Positions 9,401 to 19,163 are shown, counted from the stretch's first letter. The stretch: 21,995 bases of DNA from Dissophora ornata (GCA_025201705.1 MU617137.1:1-21995), one strand, 5' to 3'. The notes: generated from the letters alone by a model not told the origin. Numbers and translations are program-made.

Positions 9401-12288
9401 GTTATAAACGACTAATCGAGACGATGAGCGACAAAGAAGACATGAAAGTATTCGAGAGGTTGTCGGATGAAGGATTCACACAGAAAGGCATCGTGTATTT
9501 GGTAAACCTGGCGACAGCGATTTTTCAGAATCAGTCGGGTAGTTCTGTGGTCGAATATCCGTCAATCCGGGATCAAGGAACATGGAAAGATGCGTTCTTT
9601 GGTCAGGGAGAGGAGACGAAACTTTTGCGTGAGGCTTGTCCTCTGAAGCGCAGTGGCAACCAGCACCGTTTTCTCCATCAATCGCTATTGGAATACAGTT
9701 TGGCACGGGCGGTATTTGAACCGCAAAAGAGAGAGAGAGAAGGCCCGGGGATGGTGGAGCCAACAGCAGTGGCGTCACATCAAAGGAAAGTCAATTCGCA
9801 TTTCAGCTCTGAGAGCCACGGAGTCATTGAGGAGATCAATGCCATTGAACATCCGGTGCTTGAATCGCCTTTAGGACGAATGAGCTTTGTGGACGAACCA
9901 TCGATTCTGAGATTCTTGGCTGAGCGTGTCCAACAGGAACCTCTTTTCAAGAAACAGCTACTGGCGGTCATCGAGCGATCGAAAACCGAGACGATAGAGC
10001 TCGAAACAGTGCGGATTGCGGCAGCCAATGCGATCACAATATTGATCAGATCAGGGAATCAGTTTATTGGAACGGATTTACAAGGCATACAGATTCCAGG
10101 AGCGGATCTGAGTCATGGCGCATTTGAATATGCTCAGCTGCAAGGAGCCGACATGAGTAATGTTATTCTTCGCGGCGCATCCTTTCGTGATGCTAATTTG
10201 AACGGAGCCCAGATGGCTGGCGTACAGTTTGGCGAGCTCCCATTTCTCTCGGAAGAGAGTGAGGTGACGTGCTGCTTATATTCGCCAGATGGCAAAATAT
10301 TTGCTGTTGGTCTTACCGGTGGCAGCATCAACATCTACACAACATCCAACTGGGAAAAAACGAAGACTTTGAGTGGCCATCTCGGTGACATTATAAGCAT
10401 CGCGTATTCGCTAAATGGTGGTCAGATTGTATCTGGCAGTGAGGACTCAACAGTGAGACTATGGGATGTTGAAACCGGAGATTGCCACCACACCTTGAGC
10501 GGCCATAGCAACGGTGTTCTGAGCGTCGTGTATTCGCCAAAAGGAGGTCAGATTGCATCAGGCAGTTCGGACTATACAGTGCGGCTGTGGGATGTTGAAA
10601 CTGGAGACTGCCAGCACACCTTGAGCGGTCATAGTGGCAGTGTTTGGAGGGTCGTATTTTCGCCACATGGAGATCAGATTGCATCTGGCAGTCTCGACTG
10701 GACAGTGCGGCTGTGGGATGTAGAAACCGGAGATTGCCGCCACACCTTGAGCGGCCATAGCAACAGTATTTTGAGCGTCGTGTATTCGCCTCAAGGAGAT
10801 CAGATTGCGTCTGGAAGCAATGATGGGACCGTGCGGCTGTGGGATGTTAAAACAGGAGATTGCTGCCACGCATTGAGCGGTCATAGCTACGGCGTTTTGA
10901 GTGTCGCGTATTCGCCAAAAGGAGATCAGATTGCATCCAGCAGTGATGATGGGACAGTACGACTGTGGGACATTGAAACGGGAGATTGCCACCACACCCT
11001 GAACGGCCATAGCTCGGGTGTTACTAGTGTCGTATATTCGCCAAAAGGAGACCAGATTGCATCTGGCAGTGATGACAGGACCGTGCGGCTGTGGGATGTT
11101 GAAACCGGAGATTGCCGCAATACCTTGAGCGGCCATAGCTGGGGTGTTTCTGGTGTCGTATATTCGCCAAACGGAGATCAGATTGCTTCTGGCAGTGCGG
11201 ACAAGACAGTGCGACTGTGGGATGTTGAAAACGGAGTTCACAACTACAGCATTGGCGGTCATAGCGGCAATGTTTGGAGCGTCGTGTATTCGCCAAAAGG
11301 AGATCAGATTGCATCTGGCAGTTCGGACTCGACGGTGCAGCTATGGGACGTTGAAACCGGAGATTGCCGCCAAACCTTGAGCGGCCATAGTGACTGGGTT
11401 TTCAGCGTCGTGTATTCGCCGCAAGGGAATCAGATTGCGTCTGGTAGTCGGGACGAGACAGTGCGGCTGTGGGATGTTGAAACCGGAGATTGCCACAACA
11501 TCTTGAGCGGCCCCAGCGGACATGTTTCGAGCGTTATGTATTCGCCAAAAGGAGATCAGATTGCGTCTGGTAGTTGGGATTGGACAGTGCAGTTGTGGGA
11601 CGTTGATACCGGAGATTGCCGCCACACCTTGANNNNNNNNNNNNNNNNNNNNNNNNNNNNNNNNNNNNNNNNNNNNNNNNNNNNNNNNNNNNNNNNNNNN
11701 NNNNNNNNNNNNNNNNNNNNNNNNNNNNNNNNGTTGTGGGACGTTGATACCGGAGATTGCCGCCACACCTTGAGTGGCCATAGCGACTATGTTAGAAGCG
11801 TCGCGTATTCGCCGAAAGGAGATCAGCTTGCGTCTGGAAGTGATGACAAAACAGTGCGGCTGTGGGAGGTCGAGACTGGATATTGCAGCAACACTTTGAG
11901 CGGCCATAGTGGCTGTGTTAGAAGCGCCGTGTATTCGTCAAAAGGAGGTCAGATTGTATCTGGTAGTGAGGACAAGACAGTGCGGCTGTGGGATGTTGGA
12001 ACGGGTGAGTGTCTTCTGGTAATTCAAAATGACGCTGCGGTAAACAGTATATCATGGAGAGCAACTTCAGACAATAATTACGTTGTTGCTGGATGTGATG
12101 GTGGTTTAGTGCGGTTGTGGCGGGTCCTAGAAGATAGGGGCGAGTATTTCGCAAGGTTGCACTGGAGATCTGCACCAGAGACACTTCTGTTTTCGAATAC
12201 ATCGATTCAAAGCGTGGAAGGGTTAAGCGGACCGAATAAACGGCTCTTATTGCAACGCGGGGCTGAAGATGAGCCAGCTGCGCTGTAG
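6439..12288 (+). CDS. NLR-like STAND protein: helical TPR/ARM-like N-terminus, NACHT ATPase, pentapeptide-like solenoid, WD40 repeats
   Basis: Three exons: 6439-6755, 6844-8285 and 8390-12288. Donors are GTAAGT and GTATGA; intron 2 carries a perfect TACTAAC branch site. The product is about 1,885 residues including gap placeholders. Residues 1-105 are a helical, TPR-like block with LTPQTALDLANVHLENARK. Residues 150-680 are all-helical and ARM-like. The NACHT domain has Walker A GDSGAGKST (701-709), Walker B LICDGYDE (771-778), sensor VISCRSEY (802-809) and a later NPFLLTLSL motif. Residues 1148-1200 are pentapeptide-like (ADLSHGAFEYAQLQGADMSN). WD40 units run from about 1205 to 1830, then a short unique tail. 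Such proteins are cytosolic switches: the WD40 end senses ligand, NACHT oligomerises on nucleotide exchange, and the N-terminus signals. In other fungi they govern heterokaryon incompatibility and defence. No HET, patatin or other enzymatic effector domain is seen. The ATG at 6439 gives the family-like start MLSSPFSPWR. A decayed partial copy follows at 12489. Confidence 0.9.
10372..12010 (+). repeat. WD40 repeat array with high internal conservation (126-nt units)
   Basis: Ten complete 42-residue units run back to back from 10372 with an exact 126-nt period, up to the assembly gap at 11633. Two more follow it, and degenerate units cap both ends. The consensus is SGHS..V.SVVYSPKGDQIASGS.D.TVRLWDVETGDC..TL. 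The framework is nearly invariant at both protein and DNA level. Change concentrates at unit positions 5, 6, 8, 24, 26, 39 and 40. This points to recent amplification and gene conversion with selection at exposed sites. The whole array lies in one uninterrupted exon, which favours unequal crossing-over. Confidence 0.9.
11633..11732. other. Assembly gap (100 N) inside the WD40 array
   Basis: Exactly 100 N, the usual placeholder for a gap of unknown length. The 41 bases immediately left (11592-11632) are identical to the 41 bases immediately right (11733-11773). The spacing between them (141 nt) is a multiple of three, so the frame survives by chance, but it is not a multiple of the 126-nt repeat. 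The gap size, and so the WD40 copy number, is not real. Confidence 0.97.
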
Positions 12289-12306
12289 ATAGAGCTTATA
12301 AGAAGA

Positions 12307-12346
12307 GAATATGAGGCTCACCAGTAGAATATGAGGCTCGCCAGTA
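12307..12346 (+). repeat. Two-copy 20-bp tandem repeat downstream of the NACHT-WD40 stop
   Basis: Two adjacent 20-bp units (12307-12326 and 12327-12346) begin GAATATGAGGCTC and differ at one base (A/G at unit position 14). They lie in the probable 3' UTR. The stretch 12347-12488 holds no gene I can see. Confidence 0.8.
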
Positions 12347-12488
12347 CGATATCTCGAATGCACTTTAGCACCACCAAGTCGCTTGATACTGAAGCAGCAG
12401 TCATTCTTGCTATTATATGATCAGACAAGTTTGTTGAATACTATGTAAAAAAGGGAGTTACAGGGAATCATGTAGCCCGTGCAATGGT

Positions 12489-13852
12489 AAACCTATGTTT
12501 CGTCCTCCCGCGCTGAGGATCGAGCACTGTTTAATGAGATTGCGACCACTTATTCTGAGCTACGCGGGTTGTTGGATAGCTTGGGGCGTCGTACCAAAGC
12601 ACAAGACAGCTATCTAATCGTACTGCGAGCTTGCAAAATCAATATGCTACAAAAGACGTATTCAGTTGCCAGGCCAATCATCCTCTCACTCCGAGAACGT
12701 CGCATTGCCTCCCGTTGCAGATTGCTCTGCAGATTCTATTGTGAATACTGCCGTGAACTCGTCCGTCGCTCACGCAGTGCCTACTCGCCCTCGTTCTCCG
12801 ATTCAGGATAGATCAAATCGCGACATTGCAACAATCCCTTCACATATTTTTGCGAAGAATATGGATCAACCTCTTGACATAAACAAATTGCCAAAAGTCG
12901 ATGAGCGTCTCAAGAACATATCCCAGCTTGTTCACTGCCTTGCTCTTTTACAACCTAAGCAGTTCAACGAGGACGCACTTGGTCAATCCGAATGTGACTA
13001 GCTAAAGGCCATTGAACATGATATAGACGAGCAAGAAAGATTGAAGACGCTGGTGAATGGCATACTCAAGGAATTCACTCACGATGAACTCAAGGATGCG
13101 AATATTATCGCAGAAGTCGTGTGCTTGGTCCCAGTTCTCGAGAAATACCAGCTTCAAAAATTACTCCAACAGTTGTTCCATGGCATCGAGCGATCAGAGT
13201 TACTGAATTTCGACCTACTTGAAGGACTGGCACAGCTGATCCAACGCACTTGTCCCGGCCACTTCAACGCCGATGATTTGGTCAAGATACTGGATCTCAT
13301 CAGTAGGCGTTTAAGACCCACTCACGGGCAGTCGCCAGATTACATCAACCAATTAACATTGACGGTATCGCGGGTCTTGGATGCCATGGCCGATACCAAG
13401 ATCAAAGGTCTAGACCGCGAAAATCCCCACAAGCCTCTCGCTGACTATTTGAATAGGCTAAAGGGTGCCACTGACTAGTACCTGGGCTATCAAGCAGCCT
13501 ATGCCTCTCAAGCGTTGCTGTACGTCCCGGATGATGAAATGCTATGGCAAGCGGCTCAGCGGCGCACAAGAAAAGTGGTCAAGGGAGTTGTGGGGCTAGT
13601 GAGCGCAATGAAAGGCTTTCATCTCAGTCAGTTTGTGGAAGGCTTGAGCCATATCCGAAAAGGACTTGCCGGAGCAGCAGAGGTTTTAGCGGTAGCCAAA
13701 AGCGCGTGTGAAGACGTTAGCGCTCTGGCAGAAAGCGGGCAACAGTTTCTAGAGTGTCTCAATCAGAAAGATCGAGCTTTAGTCGCAAACGAGCCTGTTA
13801 TCCAGCATTACGCAACGCAGATGTCTTGCTCGGAAATAGCCAGCTCATCAAG
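12489..13852 (+). pseudogene. Truncated, decayed tandem copy of the N-terminal half of the NACHT-WD40 gene
   Basis: Sequence from about 12489 is closely similar to 6610-8045 of the upstream gene. It contains the end of exon 1 (SSSRAEDRAL..E region), the 3' half of intron 1 and most of exon 2, including the shared block HAVPTRPRSPIQDRSNRDIA. About 60 nt covering the exon 1 end and the intron 1 donor are deleted. The intron acceptor has changed from CACAG to CAAAAG. Retained intron sequence shows a DNA-level duplication rather than a retrocopy. Disabling changes: TGG to TAG at 12999-13001, a second TAG at 13476-13478, and a net +2 frameshift near 13758-13779 after GQQFLECL. Homology stops near 13852, before the NACHT domain, and there is no NACHT or WD40 part. 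The start of the gene is also missing. It is clearly non-functional as an NLR. Confidence 0.9.
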
Positions 13853-14010
13853 ACAATCCTACATACACGATCCGCAGGAGGGTCCAAGCTTTGAACGGTC
13901 TTTCTTTGGTTCTCTTTTCATAAATGCTACGCGTTGTCTAGGGATTAACTTCTGGATGGAAACTTTGGTTGAGAGAGAAACTACTAACAGGAGCTTTGGT
14001 TACTGTTCAT
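13853..14010. other. Short unique stretch after the decayed copy
   Basis: About 160 nt lie between the end of homology to the NACHT-WD40 gene and the GAT/GGT microsatellite. No target-site duplication, terminal repeat or coding similarity is apparent, so the right breakpoint of the duplication is unexplained. Confidence 0.4.
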
Positions 14011-14126
14011 GGTGATGATAATAATGGCGATAGTGATGACAATGGTGATGGTGATGGTGATGGTGATGATGGTGATGGTGGTGATGATGGTGATGGTGGT
14101 GATGATGATGATAACGACGATAATAG
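14011..14126 (+). repeat. (GGTGAT)-type imperfect microsatellite
   Basis: An imperfect tract of GGT and GAT triplets sits immediately beyond the stop codon of the minus-strand tectonin gene, so it is probably in that gene's 3' UTR. Read on the plus strand it yields a spurious Asp/Gly-rich frame. It is not considered coding. Confidence 0.85.
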
Positions 14127-14136
14127 GTTTTACTTG

Positions 14137-17100
14137 TTAAAGAATCAGGCAGCACTTGGATTTGTGCACTTCCGGGTCAAACTGTGTCACCCGTCTATCG
14201 TTCTCTGCGGTGCCTGCGATCCATCGCCCCTGGTCGTCCTCACCCACAATCCTTCCTTGAGTCGACGCTGATTTCCGTAAGCCTGCATTCGCCATCGTCC
14301 TTCCCACACTCTCTGGTGTGGTGCGGCCAACACCATCAACCGTATTCGTGTGCGCATTGGCAACAGCATATGGCGCTACTACATCCGTAACGTCAGCAAC
14401 TCCACCTCCACCACCACCGCCAACGCTAGATCCTGCACTCGGAACAATGAACGTGCTGTTAAGCGGACTCATCGCGATACCCGGACTCCTTTGCCTTGAC
14501 TCGCGTGCGTTCTGGGTTGGAAGGGTCGTGTTGAGATAGTGTTGCAGATGAGAGGAAGAGTAGGATGGGCGGTCTGGAGTGTCATCATCTACGGTGACGA
14601 ACCTTGGGGCGCGTTTTCGGAGCTGGTTACCCATTTCGAGATCGCAGGGACCAACGTTCGAGGGAGGGTAGGCTAATGGGCTGTTGTTATAGGTGGATGA
14701 GTTGCCGTATGGGGAGTGCGCAACAGGCGCCAGAATCGGGGTAGGGATGTTATTGATGGGGCGGGTGTATCTAGAGTGTTGGTCGTCAGATGAAAAGCCT
14801 TTGTTGCTGCTGATATTGTTGTCGCCGTCGTTCTTACTATCCTTGTCGGAGACTAATGAAGAGGGTTCGCTGCGTAATCGAGTCAATCGTAGAAACTCTT
14901 GCTGCTGAAGCATCAATACATCCGAAGCATTGCTCGGTCGATGGGACCGCAGACCTGGCGGTAATAAAAATCCCTCAGAGAGATCGGATTCGTGTTCGTT
15001 CCCTTGGAACTCCTGTTTGTCGCCTGGCACAGATTTAATTGCAGTAAACTGGGATCCCGCTGTCAACTGGTATCGGTCCTGATGCGACGGCTGCTGCAGT
15101 GATGGTTGCTGTGCTTGCCAAGGATGATAGGAAGAATCTACGCTATCCCTGGAGGAATAGGAAGTTCTGGGATTTGGAGGTGATGGTAGAGAAGGAGGAT
15201 AGTTGTTGGAATGAGCTAGGATCCAGTCCTTTTTATCTTGATCCGAACCATGTCGATCACCACCACCACCACCCTTTTCCCACCCACTCTCCCTTGCGCC
15301 TTCGTTTAAGATCTCGTAACTTCTGCTTTCATGGAAGGGGACTCGAGCCGCAGCCATATCCACATTCGTATGGTCTGCTTGACCATTTCCATTTTCATCC
15401 CACTCAGCCTTGCCGTCGAGGAGAGGGTTATACCCCTTGGATGGATCGACTGCCATTGCCTTAGTTCCTGAGCGACCGTCTTCCTCTGTAGATGTGATTT
15501 TCTTTGGTATCGCAGAATCGCTGCTTTCTCTGTGGAGTTGCTGTGCCTCATGAGTCATTCCCGCCCTTGCTGAGTCAAGAACCCCTCTGCCGTTAATATC
15601 CCATCCAGAGGTCGAATCCACATTGGACACCGCCACACCTTTGGAGGTTGCTCCCAGTGGAGTATTTCCCAATGACATGTGCTGACCATCGTTCTCCACC
15701 TCTTGTTTGTCACCTCCATTCACCGCTTGTCCTTCCCCGCGGCGATGCCATCTCTCGTCCGAGGTCTTGGAGGCAGAGGACGATGATGACGTTCTGGCAG
15801 AGAGTAGTTGATAATCATTTGGTGACGATGTAGTGCTAACAGCAACTTGTGAGGATGCATGGGACGTTGATGAATAAAGGTCTCCACCGATTGGGAATCC
15901 ACTTGGCGGTGAAGTGTCGTTGCTAGTTCTGATAGGTGACGCCCATGTATTGTACTCCTCTTTATCTATAGTATTTTTTTTTTTTTTTTTAAAAAAAAAA
16001 GAGGTTCAGTAAGCTTTTGCCTAGCATGTTTATTAGTGCTGAGAAAATCCCCACAAACAGGGGCGATTTCGTTACCTGTTGAAACAGTATTACTTAATTC
16101 TCTTCCCGTCTGTATACGCAACGGCGTCGTCTTGACCCCAGGACTCCGCACTGACAGTGGAAAAGTTGAACTTTGGACCATACCCGACCTAGACGGCAAT
16201 GTATCCTCCTGTGTCTGAATACGTGGACCAATAGTGGCGCTCCGGCTCATTCCTGATATAGTTGGCAACTCCTCCCTCTGCTTCTGGGTAGTGTTGAGTC
16301 CGGAAAGAGCCAAGCTAGAGCCGTAAACTTCTGACGCGTAGCTGCGCTGAGATTCTGATCGTATATATTTGTGCCGAGCTGAATATGAATTATTACGCGA
16401 GTGGTGGAGCGAGGGTGTGCCCAAGGGAGAGCGCGCCATTGGTGAAGATCCGCCTGATTCCCCTGCAGATTCAACGGGTGTCAAAAGATTGCGAGAATTG
16501 TTCGGTGATGGTCCTTTCTCAACTGCTGCCATCTCAAAGAGTTCCCGGGGTGATGCGAGAGGTCTTTTTGAAATAGCTTGTACGCGCGGCGCCGTTGGGT
16601 TACTGAGAAAATTAGGTGCCGGTGGAGAAATCTGGCTGCTGAAATAATCCTCTTTGGATCGATCCTGTTGGTAGTCTCGACTGGACATTCTCCGAGGAAT
16701 AGCAACTGTATTCTGTCTCTGTAACTGTAACTGTAACTGACATCCAAAGAGATCTCCATCCAGATCTACTCCCAAAACATACCCATCCACTCCGACCCCG
16801 ACACTATCCAGTTTGGCACCTCCTCCCAATGGGGTCCATTTGCTGTTACATAACCTATACGCTTGGCCATTCACAGCGACTCCAACAATGTAGTCTGCGT
16901 TCGAAAGTGTGCAGTTCATAAAGTGCAGGCTTCCTGGACCAGTGCCGGAAAGGGCTGTCCAAACGGGAGGGTGTGAGGCCATGGGGTGAGTCTTGAGTCG
17001 GAAGACCGTGCCTGTATGGCAGTCTGTTGCCAGGACTACATTGTCATGGCCTACAGAGATGTGCGTAAACGTTGGTTTGTTGTATCCTGCCCCTGAGGTG

Positions 17101-17912
17101 ATGGACGATTCCAGCTGAGCAAACCGATTCGATGTGCCAAAGTAAATATCACCGCTCTCAGTCAGGCCCCAGATCTGCGAGACTGATGCTATACTATGCT
17201 CCCAGTGATTGTAAATGTGGGCGTGTGATGTAAAGAGATGGCAAAAGGCAAGTCCAGCAGATTAAGTCCTTGTAGGAAATGATCATGGTAACGATATTCA
17301 GGGATGCAGTGTGCATTGAGGCAAATGGAAACTATACCTTACACATTTCCACACTTGACCAAGGTCGACCCAAATTGCATCCTTTTCAAAGTCGGCCTGG
17401 TCGTGAGGAGTAATCAGAAACCATGCCCTCATCATCCTATCCAGCCTCACCACTGTCCCATCGGACGCTGCCGAGACCTGGATCGTTGTATCCGATTCCG
17501 AATCCGGGTCCGAGAGCGGGACTGAATTTTCACGTTGCAAAGTACGACAAGGACCATCGCCTTGCTGTTGCTGTGACCCATTGGACAGGCCCAAGGCTGG
17601 GAGAATAGACGAGATTGTTTTTGCGGCAAGTGCTGTTGCTGTTGATGCTGTAGAGGCCGCAGTTGAGGATCTGGTGAGCGTTGTGCGCATGGAGCTGTCA
17701 TTGGTTAGTGCTGACTGCGCTGATTGAGTTGATGCAGCCGAGAACCTGGAGCGATTGACAGACTCAGTGACGGAGACTAGTTGCCATTGCTGTTTCAAAG
17801 TGTTGAATTTGCAGAGTTGCAGATCCAGCGTCACGCCCCAGATGTCGGACTTGTCGGTCACAGAGACAGACTGGAGTCTTCCAGGGATAGGGTGCCATAG
17901 CATTGAAGCCAT
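14137..17912 (-). CDS. Six-bladed tectonin-type beta-propeller protein with disordered region and C-terminal CaaX box
   Basis: Exons on the minus strand: 17912-17343 (190 codons), 17198-16076 and 15965-14137. Donors are GTAAGG and GTAACG; phases 0 and 1 match. The product is 1,173 residues. The start MASMLWHPIPGRLQSVSV is typical of the first tectonin blade. Blades are recognisable at SDIWGVTLDLQLCKF, SAASDGTVVRLDR, IASVSQIWGLTESGDIYFG, HISVGHDNVVLATD, YIVGVAVNGQAYRL and DGYVLGVDLDGDLFGCQ, giving six by about residue 346. A Ser/Ala/Thr-rich insert (about 50-130) splits blades 1 and 2. Residues 350-1160 are low-complexity, Ser/Pro/Asn/Gln-rich and probably disordered and phosphorylated. The end is KSKCCLIL: C1170-L-I-L fits a geranylgeranylation box and C1169 could be palmitoylated. 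Tectonin repeats bind lipids, glycans or microbial surfaces in other proteins. A membrane-anchored recognition or scaffold role is inference. It is convergent with the NACHT-WD40 locus. Confidence 0.85.
16718..16739. repeat. Hexanucleotide CTGTAA repeat in the tectonin gene coding for a Gln-Leu run
   Basis: Three and a half copies of CTGTAA on the plus strand encode an alternating QLQLQLQ run on the minus strand, just after the last propeller blade. This is a likely site of length polymorphism in the linker. Confidence 0.75.
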
Positions 17913-19073
17913 TTGGGAGGGAGGGGGGTTTCTTTTAGTTGGATTGATGAGCTGAGCGAGAGCTGAGCTAAGGGATATCAAAAGCTGTAAAATAAATGTC
18001 GATGCTGCACAATGCCGGCGATTTCTTTTTGGAATGTGATCAATTAAGACCAGACAAAGGAGAAGGGGAGAGCGAGTGATGAGTGGATTGCTGTCAGGTA
18101 GAGAGAGAGAGAAGGTGGGTTCGCAATGGTGTTTATGTGTGTCTGTCTATCTTCGTGGATGCTACGACAAAAGAGGGGTCACTTTCTGCTGGTCAAGAAA
18201 AAAGAGGAAATGCGGAGGGGGGGAGGGAGAAGGCTTAAAAAAGCACAGACCAAGAGAAAAGAAAAAATCACCAACGGTTGTGTGTCACCGCTCACATGTA
18301 CAAGGTCCAGGAGGTGCAGCACAAATGCAAACAACAGATGCAGAGGGTGTAGGATGTAATGGTGCGAAATGCAGCAGGAATGAATGAGGTGAAGGTTGAT
18401 GAAGTAGAGGAGTGACAGAGAAAAACGGAAAAAAAAAGTGTCGCACAAGTCGAGGGGTGTCGCTGTGTGCTGGGTGGTGTCTCAGACGGAGGCATGTTTC
18501 TTGTTGCGTGAGGGTCATTATTCCTCTTTGTTGTCAACGCTCATCTGTTGACCTTACTGATGGACTGATGCAGGCATGCCAAAGTGTCCGACCTGTTTGT
18601 CCACACATCCAAACGAGCTCTACCACTCATAGTCCATGCATCTGTATCTCATGCACTACAGTCCCATCGAGATAAGGGACCTGGAAGGGGTCACAAGAAA
18701 CACGAGCACATGTACGGAGCGTTCAAGGGATCAGGGGGTTGCGCTCGCAGAGGCGGGACTAATGGAAGCCACGGAGATTTGGAGATGCGGCTAGAGTGCA
18801 TGCATGCATGCATGAAGCCCGTTGCTCACCGTCCATAGAAGTAGCACCAACAAAATGCCGTCTACCTGAACGTTGGCAGCTGAGCGTTTACCTCATTCTC
18901 CATGGGTTGTCCAGCTCTAGGCTGGCAGGAAGGAGCCACACTCCGTAGGGGCTGCTGCCAGCCATCATTTGCAGGGGAAATCTTCTTCATCGAGGACGAA
19001 AATAGACCTCAACTACGAGAAAAAATCGCTGCTATTGTTAATGCATTTCCGGTTTGAAAATGGAAAACAAACG
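17913..19073. other. Upstream region of the tectonin gene, no gene seen
   Basis: About 1.1 kb lie between the tectonin ATG and the tRNA-like element. The part near 18000-18240 is purine-rich on the plus strand (pyrimidine-rich on the coding strand), as expected of a fungal 5' UTR. A (TGCA)4 run lies at 18797-18814. Short frames on both strands show no domain or credible splicing. Confidence 0.45.
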
Positions 19074-19163
19074 GGGCATGCCAGGGATTCGAACCCTGTG
19101 ACACCACTCCACTCCTCCAGGCGCCCTTCCCGCTACGCCCACACGACAATCCACCACATGCCC
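19074..19163 (-). tRNA. tRNA-like element; class and anticodon not assignable
   Basis: Read on the minus strand, this 90-nt element begins GGGCATGT and ends GCATGCCC, giving a 7-8 bp acceptor stem. It contains a perfect T arm, CAGGG-TTCGAAT-CCCTG, which also supplies a canonical B box (GGTTCGAATCC). A TTTT pol III terminator follows within 15 nt on the minus strand. The 90-nt length suits a class II tRNA (Ser/Leu) or an intron-containing one. However, I cannot fold a proper D arm or a 7-nt anticodon loop: the best central stem, GGGCG/CGCCT, encloses 12 nt. The A box is only partly matched (TGGTGGATTG). It may be a divergent tRNA, a tRNA pseudogene or a tRNA-derived repeat. Confidence 0.5.

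Noticed and set aside
10391..11907. Long minus-strand open frames opposite the WD40 array
   Set aside because: They are a by-product of the 126-nt in-frame repeats. The plus strand encodes canonical WD40 units, and the minus products (AAISGFNIPQ repeats) match nothing known.
10372..12010. Regular 126-nt direct repeats considered as a CRISPR-like or satellite array
   Set aside because: They are in frame, encode WD40 units and lack unique spacers.
13969..14271. Plus-strand Asp/Gly-rich frame
   Set aside because: It is a translation of the GGT/GAT microsatellite and then antisense of the tectonin gene.
15973..16000. Adjacent T and A runs (hairpin-capable) as a transposon tail or terminator
   Set aside because: They lie inside intron 2 of the tectonin gene, next to the acceptor. 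Homopolymers are common in introns throughout the window.
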